A stretch of 64,000 bases of DNA from Streptomyces sp. JJ66 (GTDB taxonomy: Bacteria; Actinomycetota; Actinomycetes; Streptomycetales; Streptomycetaceae): assembly GCF_019303495.1 (NCBI RefSeq), contig NZ_JAEVFI010000027.1, forward strand, positions 39,341 through 103,340. The letters are read 5' to 3'. The position numbers and the translations under genes are program-made. The notes under the pieces were generated by a model. That model made no database searches. It saw nothing but the letters and a program-made list of their open reading frames with translations, and had not been told where the DNA came from. This document shows positions 14,665 through 22,262 of the stretch, piece after piece (within the stretch, counting starts at the first letter, position 1; every line of letters starts with the position of its first letter).

Positions 14665-17643
14665 GTGCTGAGCCTGGTGGTGCTGCACCTGGTGGGTGCG
14701 GCGCTCCTGCCGGTCGCCGCGCGGCGGCTCGGGCGCGCGGTGTGGGCGGTGGCGGCGCTGCCGCCGCTGGTGACGCTGGGGTGGGCGCTGGCCCGGGCCG
14801 GGGCGGTGCTGGACGGGCGGGCGGTGACGGAGTCGGTCGCGTGGGCGCCCGCGCTGGGGCTGGAGCTGGCGTTCCGGCTGGACGCGCTGTCGCTGCTGCT
14901 GACCTGCGTCGTCGCGGGCATCGGCGTCGCGGTGCTGGCGTACGGGGCGTGGTACTACCGTGCGGGGCACGGGCGGGAGTCCGGGCTGCTGGTGGCGTTC
15001 GCGGGCGTGATGCTCGGGCTCGTCCTGGCCGACCACCTGTTCCTGCTGTACGTGTTCTGGGAGCTGACGACGGTCGCGTCGTTCCTGCTCATCGCGGGGC
15101 GCCGGGAGGGCAGGGTGCGGCGCCGGGCGGCCGAGCAGGCGTTGCTGACGACGGTTCTGGGCGGCCTGGTCATGCTGCTGGGCCTGGTGATGCTGGGTCA
15201 GGCGGGCGGGACGTACCGGATCTCACAGCTGCTGGCCGATCCGCCGCGCGGCGGGCTGGTGCCGGTCGCGCTGGTACTGGTGCTGTTCGGGGCGTTCACG
15301 AAGTCGGCGCAGTTCCCGCTGCACGCGTGGCTGCCGGCCGCGATGGCGGCGCCGACGCCGGTCAGCGCGTACCTGCACGCGGCGACGATGGTGAAGGCGG
15401 GCGTCTACCTGGTGGCGCGGCTGGCGCCGGGTTTCGCCGAGGTGGCGCCGTGGCGGCCGCTGGTGCTGGTGGTGGGGCTCTACGCGCTGGTGGTGGGTGC
15501 GTGGCAGGCGCTGCGTGAGAGTGATCTGAAGCGGTTGCTGGCGTACGGCACCATCAGCGAGCTGGGTCTGATGATCGCGCTGCTGGGGACCGGGACGCGC
15601 ACGGCCGCGCTCGCCGGGGTGCTGCTGTTGCTGGCGCACGCGCTGTTCAAGGCGAGCCTGTTCATGGTCGTCGGCGTCCTGGATCATCAGGCCGGGACGC
15701 GGGATGTGCGCGAGCTGTCCGGGGTGGGCGCCGCGCTGCCCGTGCTGTGCGGGGTCGCGGTGCTGGCGGCGGCGTCGATGGCGAAGCTGCCGCCGCTGCT
15801 GGGTTTCCTGGCGCAGGACGGCGCGCTGGAGGCGTATCTGCACAGCCCCGTCGGTGGCCACTTCTGGGCGCTGGCGGCGGTGTTCGGCGGCTCGGTGCTC
15901 ACCGTCACCTACACCGCGCGCGCAGTGTGGGGCGCGTTCGCCCGCAAGCCGGACGCCGCCGGGCCGACGCCGGTTCAGCGCCCGGCGGCCGGGTTCGTCG
16001 CCCCGGGCGCGGTGCTCGCGGTGCTGGGTCTGGCCGCCGGGGTGGCCTACGGCGTTCCGGACGCGGTGGGCGCCGCCTACGCCGAGGTGTACCCGGTGGC
16101 GTCCGGCAAGCCGTACCACGCGGCGCTGTGGCACGGGTGGACGCTCGCGCTGGGGCTCGCCGCGCTCATCGTCGTGCTCGGCCTCGCCCTGCACGCCGCG
16201 CGCGGGACGCTGACGCGGGTGCTGGGGCGGCTGCCGCGCCTGCCGGACGCCGAGGAGGGGTACCGGCGCACGCTCATCGCCCTCTACACGAGCGCGGTCG
16301 CCGTCACCCGGGGCACGCAGGCCGGTTCGCTGCCGCTCTACCTGACGGTCACCCTGACCACCGTCGTGCTGTTGCCGACGGCCGGGCTGCTGGCCGCGCT
16401 GCCGCCGCTGGACGCGGTGCGGGCCTGGTGGACGCCGATGGAGGTGCCGTTGGCGGTGGCGGTGCTGACGGCCGCCCTCGCCGTAACGTTCCTGCGGCAC
16501 CGGCTGACGGCCGTCCTGGTCACCGGCGCCGTGGGCTACGGCGTCGCGGGCCTGTTCGCGCTCCAGGGCGCGCCGGACCTGGCGCTGACCCAGTTCCTGG
16601 TGGAGTCCCTCACGCTCGTCGTCGTGGTCCTCGTGCTGCGCCGCATGCCGCCGCGCTTCACCCCGGCCGGGCAGGCCCGGACCGGGCGCTGGGTGCGGGT
16701 GAGCGTGGCGGTGGCCGTGGGCGTGTTCGTCGCCGGGTTCGCGCTGGTCGCCACGCAGGCGCGGCAGACCTCGGGGCCGTCCACGGGCTACCTGCGGCGG
16801 GTGGCGGAGACCGGCGGCGAGAACGTCGTCAACGCGATCCTCGTGGACTTCCGCGCGCTGGACACGCTCGGCGAGATCTCCGTGCTGCTGGTCACCGCGA
16901 TCGGCGTGGGGAGCCTGGTGCGGTTCTGGCCGGGCGAGGAGGAACCGGCCGCGTCGTCCACCCCGGCCGCCGGAGCGGAGCGCCCGCCACGGGAACGCGG
17001 CACGCGGGAACGCGGCACGCGGGAACGCGGCACGCGGGAACGCGGCACGCGACAACGCGCCAGGCCGGCTCGCGGCACCCCGCAGACCGCCGCGCGCTGG
17101 GACGAACCGCGCGAGCGGTGGCTGCCGGGCGCCGGGCAGCGTCCGGGCGCCGAGCGCTCGGTGCTGCTGGAGGTCGTCACCCGGCTGTTGTTCCCCTCCA
17201 TCGTCGTGCTGTCGCTGTTCCTGCTGTTCTCCGGCCACTACCGGCCCGGTGGCGGCTTCGCGGGCGGGCTGGTGGCCGGTCAGGCGCTCATCCTGCGCTA
17301 CCTGGTGGGCGGCACGGCCGACCTGGGCCTGGCCGTGCCGCTGGCGCCCGGACACCTCGCGGGCGGCGGGCTCGCCCTCGCCGGGACGTCGGCCGCGCTG
17401 CCGCTGGCGTTCGGCGCGCCGCCGCTGACCAGCGCGCTGTGGGAGTGGCACGTGCCGCTGCTGGGCACGGTCAAGGGGTCCACCAGCCTGTTCTTCGACA
17501 TCGGGATCTACGTACTCGTCGTCGGCGTCATCCTCAAGCTGCTGGCGGCGACCGGTACCCCGCTGCGGGCGTCCTCCGGGGGAGCCGGGGAGACCGGGGA
17601 AGCCGGGGAAGCCGGGGAAGCCGGGGAAGGGGGCACGCGGTGA
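14665..17643 (+). CDS. mrpA: Mrp Na+/H+ antiporter subunit A fused to a subunit B domain
   Basis: 992 residues from the GTG at 14665 (GGAGAGG upstream). Residues ~1-750 are the multi-helix NuoL/ND5-like antiporter core with the MrpA C-terminal extension. Residues ~830-965 match MnhB (LLEVVTRLLFPSIVVLSLF, FSGHYRPGGGFAGGLVAGQA). A soluble linker between them contains four exact 15-nt repeats (16991-17050, RERGT units), and the C-terminus carries a GEAGEAG run. The complex exchanges external H+ for internal Na+, supporting pH and salt tolerance. No separate mrpB gene exists here, consistent with the fusion. The stop overlaps the mrpC start (GTGA). Confidence 0.95.
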   Translation: MLSLVVLHLVGAALLPVAARRLGRAVWAVAALPPLVTLGWALARAGAVLDGRAVTESVAWAPALGLELAFRLDALSLLLTCVVAGIGVAVLAYGAWYYRAGHGRESGLLVAFAGVMLGLVLADHLFLLYVFWELTTVASFLLIAGRREGRVRRRAAEQALLTTVLGGLVMLLGLVMLGQAGGTYRISQLLADPPRGGLVPVALVLVLFGAFTKSAQFPLHAWLPAAMAAPTPVSAYLHAATMVKAGVYLVARLAPGFAEVAPWRPLVLVVGLYALVVGAWQALRESDLKRLLAYGTISELGLMIALLGTGTRTAALAGVLLLLAHALFKASLFMVVGVLDHQAGTRDVRELSGVGAALPVLCGVAVLAAASMAKLPPLLGFLAQDGALEAYLHSPVGGHFWALAAVFGGSVLTVTYTARAVWGAFARKPDAAGPTPVQRPAAGFVAPGAVLAVLGLAAGVAYGVPDAVGAAYAEVYPVASGKPYHAALWHGWTLALGLAALIVVLGLALHAARGTLTRVLGRLPRLPDAEEGYRRTLIALYTSAVAVTRGTQAGSLPLYLTVTLTTVVLLPTAGLLAALPPLDAVRAWWTPMEVPLAVAVLTAALAVTFLRHRLTAVLVTGAVGYGVAGLFALQGAPDLALTQFLVESLTLVVVVLVLRRMPPRFTPAGQARTGRWVRVSVAVAVGVFVAGFALVATQARQTSGPSTGYLRRVAETGGENVVNAILVDFRALDTLGEISVLLVTAIGVGSLVRFWPGEEEPAASSTPAAGAERPPRERGTRERGTRERGTRERGTRQRARPARGTPQTAARWDEPRERWLPGAGQRPGAERSVLLEVVTRLLFPSIVVLSLFLLFSGHYRPGGGFAGGLVAGQALILRYLVGGTADLGLAVPLAPGHLAGGGLALAGTSAALPLAFGAPPLTSALWEWHVPLLGTVKGSTSLFFDIGIYVLVVGVILKLLAATGTPLRASSGGAGETGEAGEAGEAGEGGTR
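16991..17050 (+). repeat. four exact 15-nt tandem repeats inside mrpA
   Basis: GGGAACGCGGCACGC occurs four times without change. It encodes an (RERGT)n linker between the A and B parts of the fused subunit. Exact copies indicate recent expansion. Confidence 0.9.
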
Positions 17644-18101
17644 GGAGTCTGGACGCCACCATGGCGATCGTCGTCGGCGTGCTGTTCGCCGTCGGCGTCT
17701 ACCTGCTGCTCCAGCGGTCCCTCATGCGGACGCTGCTGGGGTTCATCGTGCTCGGGCACGGCGCGAACCTGCTGCTGCTCGTCGCGGGCGGGCCGCCGGG
17801 CAGGACACCGGTGGTGAAGGACGCGTCCGGCGACGTCGAGCGGTACGCCGACCCGCTGCCGCAGGCGATGGCGCTCACCGCGATCGTCATCACCTTCGGC
17901 GTCACCACGTTCCTGCTCGCGCTGGCCTACCGCTCCTGGCGGCTGTCCGGGCACGACGAGGTGCAGGACGACCCGGAGGACCGGCGCATCGGCGACGTCA
18001 GCGAGCGCGCCGACGTCGAACCCGCCCCGCTGGAGCCCCGGCCCGCGCCCCGGCCGGGGCCCCGACGGGAGCCCCGGCCGGACGAAGGAGACGCCCGATG
18101 A
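17640..18101 (+). CDS. mrpC: Mrp antiporter subunit C (NuoK-like)
   Basis: 153 residues. It begins MRSLDATMAIVVGVLFAVGV at a GTG overlapping the mrpA stop. Three hydrophobic helices follow, including LLGFIVLGHGANLLLLVAGG and ALTAIVITFGVTTFLLALAY, the usual MnhC/NuoK-type pattern. The C-terminal ~45 residues are a charged, proline-rich cytoplasmic tail. MrpC pairs with MrpD and MrpA in the membrane complex. The ATG at 17661 is a possible alternative start. The 3' end overlaps mrpD by ATGA. Confidence 0.93.
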   Translation: MRSLDATMAIVVGVLFAVGVYLLLQRSLMRTLLGFIVLGHGANLLLLVAGGPPGRTPVVKDASGDVERYADPLPQAMALTAIVITFGVTTFLLALAYRSWRLSGHDEVQDDPEDRRIGDVSERADVEPAPLEPRPAPRPGPRREPRPDEGDAR

Positions 18102-19633
18102 CCGTGACGTCGGGCCTGGTGCTGGCCCTGGTGGGGCTGCCGGTGCTGCTGCCCGTGCTGGCGGCCGGGCTGTCCCTGGTCGTCGCCCCGCACAGCACGA
18201 GGCAACGCGTGCTGACCGGCGCGGTGCTCACCCTCGTCCTGGCCGACGCGATCGCCCTGCTGGTCGTGGTCGAACGCGACGGCCCGGTGGTGGTACGGGC
18301 CGGGGAGTGGGCGCCGCCGCTGGGCATCGTGCTCGTCGCCGACCTGCTGGCCGCGATGCTGCTGGCCATCGCCGTACTCGTCGCGCTCGCGGTGCTCCTG
18401 TTCGCCGTCGGCCAGGACAGCGCCGACCGCAGCGGCGCGCTCGCCATCCCGTTCCACCCGGCCTACCTCGTGCTCGTCGCGGGCATCGCGCTGGCCTTCC
18501 TCTCCGGCGACCTGTTCAATCTCTTCGTCGCCTTCGAGATGCTGCTCGCCGCGTCCTACGTGCTCATCACGCTCAACGCCGGTGAGCCACGGGTACGGGC
18601 CGGGATGACGTACGTCATGACGAGCCTGACGTCCTCACTGCTGTTCCTGACCGCCATCGGCCTGGTGTACGCGGCCACCGGCACCGTCAACCTCGCCGAC
18701 CTCGCCGATCAGGTGCCCCGGCTCGAACCCGGGCTGCGCACCGCGCTGAGCCTGCTGCTGCTCGTGGTCTTCGGCATCAAGGCCGCCGTCGTCCCGCTGC
18801 ACTTCTGGCTCCCCGACAGCTACCCGAGCGCGCCCGCGCCCATCACCGCCGTCTTCGCCGCGCTGCTGACCAAGGTCGGCATCTACGCCATGGTGCGCAC
18901 CCAGACGCTGCTCTTCCCGCGCGACGACACCTGGTGGGTCGGCGCGGCGCTCGCGGTGGCCACCATGCTGCTGGGCATCCTCGGCGCCATCGCCCAGGAC
19001 GACATCAACCGGCTGCTGTCCTTCACCCTCGTCAGCCACGTCGGCTTCATGGTGTTCGGGCTCGCGCTGTTCGACGTCGCCGGGCTCACCGGCACGATCC
19101 TCTACATCGTCCACCACATCACCGTGCAGGCCACCCTGTTCCTCGTCGCCGGGCTGGTGGTGGACGCCGCCGGGACGCCGGAGCTGTCGCGCATGGAACG
19201 CGGCGAACGCGAACGCCCCCTCCCCGCGGCGACCGGTGTGCTGTTCCTGCTCGGCGCGCTCAGCCTGGCCGGGGTCCCGCCGTTCTCCGGGTTCATCGCC
19301 AAGTTCGCCCTGCTGCGGGCAGCCGTCGCGCACGGCGGCACCGCCGCCTACCTGCTCGCCGCCGCCGCGCTCGTCACCAGCCTGCTGACCCTGTACGCCA
19401 TGGTGCGCGTGTGGCGCGGTGCGTTCGCGCCCCCCGGCCCGCCCAAGGTGCCGCTCGGCCGCCGCCTGGGCACGCCCCGCCTCGCCGTCGCCGCGACCCT
19501 CGGCATGGCGGCGACCGGCGTGCTGCTCGCGCTCGGCGCCGGTCCCCTGTCCGACCTCAGCGAACGCGCGGCCGCCGGTCTGGTCCGCCTCGACACCTAC
19601 CGTGACGCGGTGCTGGGCGGGGGTGCGCCGTGA
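18098..19633 (+). CDS. mrpD: Mrp antiporter subunit D (NuoM/N-like)
   Basis: 511 residues, highly hydrophobic, with about 13-14 predicted helices. FNLFVAFEMLLAASYVLITL, PLHFWLPDSYPSAPAPITAV and LVSHVGFMVFGLALF are characteristic of the proton-pumping antiporter-like subunits of complex I and Mrp. The key charged residues in the membrane (E in FVAFEM, K in FGIKAAVVPLHFW, K in LLTKVGIYA) are present. It forms the second antiporter-like unit of the complex. The start ATG overlaps the mrpC stop, and the stop overlaps the mrpE start. Confidence 0.95.
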   Translation: MTVTSGLVLALVGLPVLLPVLAAGLSLVVAPHSTRQRVLTGAVLTLVLADAIALLVVVERDGPVVVRAGEWAPPLGIVLVADLLAAMLLAIAVLVALAVLLFAVGQDSADRSGALAIPFHPAYLVLVAGIALAFLSGDLFNLFVAFEMLLAASYVLITLNAGEPRVRAGMTYVMTSLTSSLLFLTAIGLVYAATGTVNLADLADQVPRLEPGLRTALSLLLLVVFGIKAAVVPLHFWLPDSYPSAPAPITAVFAALLTKVGIYAMVRTQTLLFPRDDTWWVGAALAVATMLLGILGAIAQDDINRLLSFTLVSHVGFMVFGLALFDVAGLTGTILYIVHHITVQATLFLVAGLVVDAAGTPELSRMERGERERPLPAATGVLFLLGALSLAGVPPFSGFIAKFALLRAAVAHGGTAAYLLAAAALVTSLLTLYAMVRVWRGAFAPPGPPKVPLGRRLGTPRLAVAATLGMAATGVLLALGAGPLSDLSERAAAGLVRLDTYRDAVLGGGAP

Positions 19634-20313
19634 CCCGCCCCTCACCCCGCCCCCGCCCCCGCACGCGCCAGCTGCTGGGACGACTGCCGTCGGTGCTGTG
19701 GCTGTGGCTGCTGTGGGTGCTGCTGTGGTCGCCGCCGACCGCCGTCGTCGTCACCGGCGGCCTGCTGGTGTCCGTCGGCGTCGTCGCCGCGTTCCGGCTG
19801 CCCGAGGTGAGCCCGCAGGTCTCGGTGCGCCCGCTGCGGCTGCTGCGCCTGGCCGCCGCTGTGCTGTGGGACATCGTCGCCTCCGCCGTCGCCATCGCCT
19901 GGGCCGCCGTCCGGCACGGGCCGCGGGTGCGGGCGGCGGTCGTCGAGATGCCGCTCACCGCCGACACCGACCTGCTCGTCACCGCGACCTCCCTGCTCAC
20001 CACCATGACCCCGGGCAGCCTCGTGCTGGAGATCGACCGCGAGCGGCGCCTGCTGTACGTCCACGTGCTGCCGGTGACGGGACCGGCGGACGCCGAAGCC
20101 GAACGCCAGCGCCTGCGAAGCGGCGAGGCGCGGCTGATCGCCGCCCTCGGCCGGACCACGCCACCGGACGCGGACAGCGGCCCGCAACCGCCCGGGGGCG
20201 GCGGCCCACAGCCGCCCGGGGACGGCGGCTCCGGGCCGCCCGGAAGCGACAGTCCCCCGCTGCCCGGCCACGGCGGCGCGCAGCCGCCCCCGCACCGGAA
20301 GGAGCCGTCTTGA
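19630..20313 (+). CDS. mrpE: Mrp antiporter subunit E
   Basis: 227 residues. Two or three N-terminal helices (SVLWLWLLWVLLWSP, AVVVTGGLLVSVGVV, LLRLAAAVLWDIVASAV) precede a soluble domain with VEMPLTADTDLLVTATSLLT and TPGSLVLEID..LLYVHVLPV, the MnhE signature. The last ~60 residues are a Pro/Gly-rich tail that is longer than usual for the family. The gene starts with GTG overlapping the mrpD stop. Confidence 0.93.
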   Translation: MTRPSPRPRPRTRQLLGRLPSVLWLWLLWVLLWSPPTAVVVTGGLLVSVGVVAAFRLPEVSPQVSVRPLRLLRLAAAVLWDIVASAVAIAWAAVRHGPRVRAAVVEMPLTADTDLLVTATSLLTTMTPGSLVLEIDRERRLLYVHVLPVTGPADAEAERQRLRSGEARLIAALGRTTPPDADSGPQPPGGGGPQPPGDGGSGPPGSDSPPLPGHGGAQPPPHRKEPS

Positions 20314-20576
20314 CCGTCGTCTACGCCCTCACCTTCGCCCTGCTGGGCATCGCCGCGCTGCTCACCACCATCCGTCTGGTCCGTGGCCCGGGCGTGCTGG
20401 ACCGCATCGTCACCCTGGACGTGCTGGTCACCCTGCTCGCGGCCGGGATCGCCGTCGGCGTGGCCGTGCGCGAGGACGGCGCGGGCGTCCCCGTCCTGCT
20501 GGCCGTCGCGCTGCTCGCCTTCGTCGGCTCCGTCACCGCCGCGCACCTGGTGGAGGAACGCGAGGGCATGCGGTGA
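20310..20576 (+). CDS. mrpF: Mrp antiporter subunit F
   Basis: 88 residues with three membrane helices: YALTFALLGIAALLTTIRLV, a DVLVTLLAAGIAVGVAV helix and VLLAVALLAFVGSVTAAHLV. RGPGVLDRIVTLD is the MnhF/PhaF loop motif. The start is TTG at 20310, with AAGGAG six bases upstream and overlapping the mrpE stop. TTG is unusual, but no ATG or GTG fits the motif. The stop overlaps mrpG. Confidence 0.92.
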   Translation: MTVVYALTFALLGIAALLTTIRLVRGPGVLDRIVTLDVLVTLLAAGIAVGVAVREDGAGVPVLLAVALLAFVGSVTAAHLVEEREGMR

Positions 20577-20935
20577 GTACCGTGCTGGACGTCATCTCCG
20601 CCGTGCTCCTCCTCACCGGCGCCCTGTTCTGCCTGCTCGCCGCCCTCGGCTTGCTCCGTTTCCCCGACGCCGTGTGCCGCCTGCACGCCGCGGCCAAGGC
20701 CCAGACCCTCGGCCTGCTGCTCATCCTCCTCGGCGCCGCCCTGCAGGCTCCGTTCCGCTACGCCGCCCCCCTCGCCCTCGTCGCCCTCTTCCAGCTCCTG
20801 ACGATCCCGGTGACGAGCCAGATCGTCGGCCGCACCGCCTACCGCACCTCGTCCCTGTCGGCCCCGTCCCTCACCGAAGACGCCCTGGCCCCCCGCATCC
20901 CCCCAGCCGAACGCCGCCCCAGCGCGGAGGAGTGA
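20573..20935 (+). CDS. mrpG: Mrp antiporter subunit G
   Basis: 120 residues starting MSTVLDVISAVLLLTGALFC, with GLLRFPDAVCRLHAAAKAQT (the MnhG/PhaG motif) and a third helix ALVALFQLLTIPVTSQIVGR. A hydrophilic tail of ~25 residues follows. It is the last gene of the mrpA-G operon; the GTG start overlaps the mrpF stop. Convergent with the decayed PIN gene. Confidence 0.93.
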   Translation: MSTVLDVISAVLLLTGALFCLLAALGLLRFPDAVCRLHAAAKAQTLGLLLILLGAALQAPFRYAAPLALVALFQLLTIPVTSQIVGRTAYRTSSLSAPSLTEDALAPRIPPAERRPSAEE

Positions 20936-21086
20936 CCCGGGGGGTGGCTCTCCACTGGGCCTGAGGGCTCCCGCCCGTGGACCCGGTGATCTGCCAGCAC
21001 AGTCCTGAGGACGCCAGCCACTGCGCACGCGCGAAGTGACTGAGCGGTCCGGTGTCCAGTACATCGGCGGTCGGCGTCTCCGTCAC
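20930..21086 (-). pseudogene. frameshifted and truncated PIN-domain toxin-like gene
   Basis: The frame starts at a GTG overlapping the stop of the XRE-ImmA/IrrE gene (GTGA). It reads TADVLDTGPLSHFARAQWLA, the start of a PIN-type nuclease (the Asp of VLDTG is the first metal ligand). After WLA the expected continuation VLRTVLADHRV appears in the next frame, explained by loss of one G near 21013-21016. Similarity then fades within about 15 residues, before the end of mrpG. No second or third PIN acidic residue is found. The gene is therefore probably dead, unless the shift is a sequencing error. Intact versions of this XRE-ImmA/IrrE + PIN pair occur in other streptomycetes, as I recall. Confidence 0.6.
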
Positions 21087-22180
21087 GACGTCACTTCCCT
21101 GATTTCCCTCTCCTCCGCCGGAGGCAGGTCAGGAAGGGAATCCTGGTCAAAAGTGTCGCGAAGCAGGTCCAGGGCTCGGTCCGCGGTGATCACTTCACGG
21201 CGGTAAAGCCGCAGTACCGCCTGCTCGTAGGGGCGGGGGAGAGAAACCGGGGCCAGTTCATCCCGGACGACGAGGTTCTTCTCCACGATGTCGGCCTGCT
21301 TCGTGGTGACGCCGCGAATACCGTCCGCCCGGCCTCTGGAGACGAGACCGACCTCCAGGAGCCTGCGGGCCAGCGTCGCCATGTCCGCTCCGTAGTGACT
21401 GGCAGCGCGCACTGCGGCGTCCCGCCACGTCTCATCCGGGGTAGCGAGCCAACCCTCCCAGCGGTCCCTCAGGTCATCGCCAGGCATGAGCAGGGCGCGC
21501 GCGAAACGGTCCAGCGTGGCCTCGATTCCCTGGGCTTCGGTAGCGGCAACTCGCCAGTCCAGGGAGAACTCGTCGGCGATGAGATAGTGCCCCAGCTCGT
21601 GAGCGGCAGCGAGGCGCCGTCGCCCGACCCGCCAGTGGCCGTTGATGAGCGCGACGCCGCCGCGCTCCAGTAGCACTGTCGCAGCGTCCGCGCCCTCGCC
21701 GAGATCCATGGCGAAGACCAGCAGCCCCACACCTGCGGACAACCGGGAGAGGTCATGTGCGGGCTGTTCTGGTTCCAAGCCCAGGAGACGCCGCGCAGTG
21801 ACGGCCAATTCCTCCGCCGCCTCCATGGTGGCTGGGTGCGGCACCGGTTCCGGTTGGCCCTCCACCAGATGGGGGCAGCGTGAGCTGACGAACTCGCAGT
21901 CGCGCACCAGGGAGTCGAGCATGGTGTCGATGGCCTGTACGGCCACTCCCTCGTGGGCTCCACGGTAAGAAGCGAGCGCGGGTGGAGCCTCGTCAACGAA
22001 CCATTCCACTCGCCGCCCCAGCTCACGCGCGATGGCCACAAGCTCCACAGCGCCCACCCGGCGGCTACCCGACTCGATCTTCGCCAGGGCTGTTCGGTCC
22101 ATGCCAATGGCCGCGGCTAGCTGGGCCTGAGTGACCCCGCATTCCACGCGGGCTTCCGCGATGCGCACTCCGATCTCCAC
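21083..22180 (-). CDS. XRE regulator with ImmA/IrrE metallopeptidase domain
   Basis: 365 residues from the GTG at 22180. Residues ~1-60 are an XRE HTH (GVRIAEARVECGVTQAQLAA, RTALAKIESGSRRV). The central part contains the ImmA/IrrE zinc motif AAHELGHYLIADEF near residue 195 (HELGH). The C-terminal part has DTWRDAAV-like helices and ends with the PAEEREIREVTS tail. Such fused regulator-proteases sense stress or act as antitoxin. Here the next coupled gene is a PIN-toxin remnant. The start has no SD; TAAATT seven bases upstream suggests a leaderless mRNA. G+C is lower than in the neighbours. Confidence 0.88.
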   Translation of the reverse strand: MEIGVRIAEARVECGVTQAQLAAAIGMDRTALAKIESGSRRVGAVELVAIARELGRRVEWFVDEAPPALASYRGAHEGVAVQAIDTMLDSLVRDCEFVSSRCPHLVEGQPEPVPHPATMEAAEELAVTARRLLGLEPEQPAHDLSRLSAGVGLLVFAMDLGEGADAATVLLERGGVALINGHWRVGRRRLAAAHELGHYLIADEFSLDWRVAATEAQGIEATLDRFARALLMPGDDLRDRWEGWLATPDETWRDAAVRAASHYGADMATLARRLLEVGLVSRGRADGIRGVTTKQADIVEKNLVVRDELAPVSLPRPYEQAVLRLYRREVITADRALDLLRDTFDQDSLPDLPPAEEREIREVTS

Positions 22181-22181
22181 T

Positions 22182-22198
22182 TGTGCGAATTTAGCACA
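22182..22198. promoter_or_regulatory. inverted repeat overlapping leaderless promoter of XRE-ImmA/IrrE gene
   Basis: TGTGC-N7-GCACA sits directly upstream of the GTG start and encloses the presumed -10 TAAATT (minus strand). A repressor bound here would block the promoter, which fits autoregulation by the XRE protein. Confidence 0.45.
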
Positions 22199-22262
22199 GC
22201 TCAGGCCAGCGGACCCGGGCGATACCGGTATCGACGCATCCGGTGGCTTCGGCTGGGGGCTG

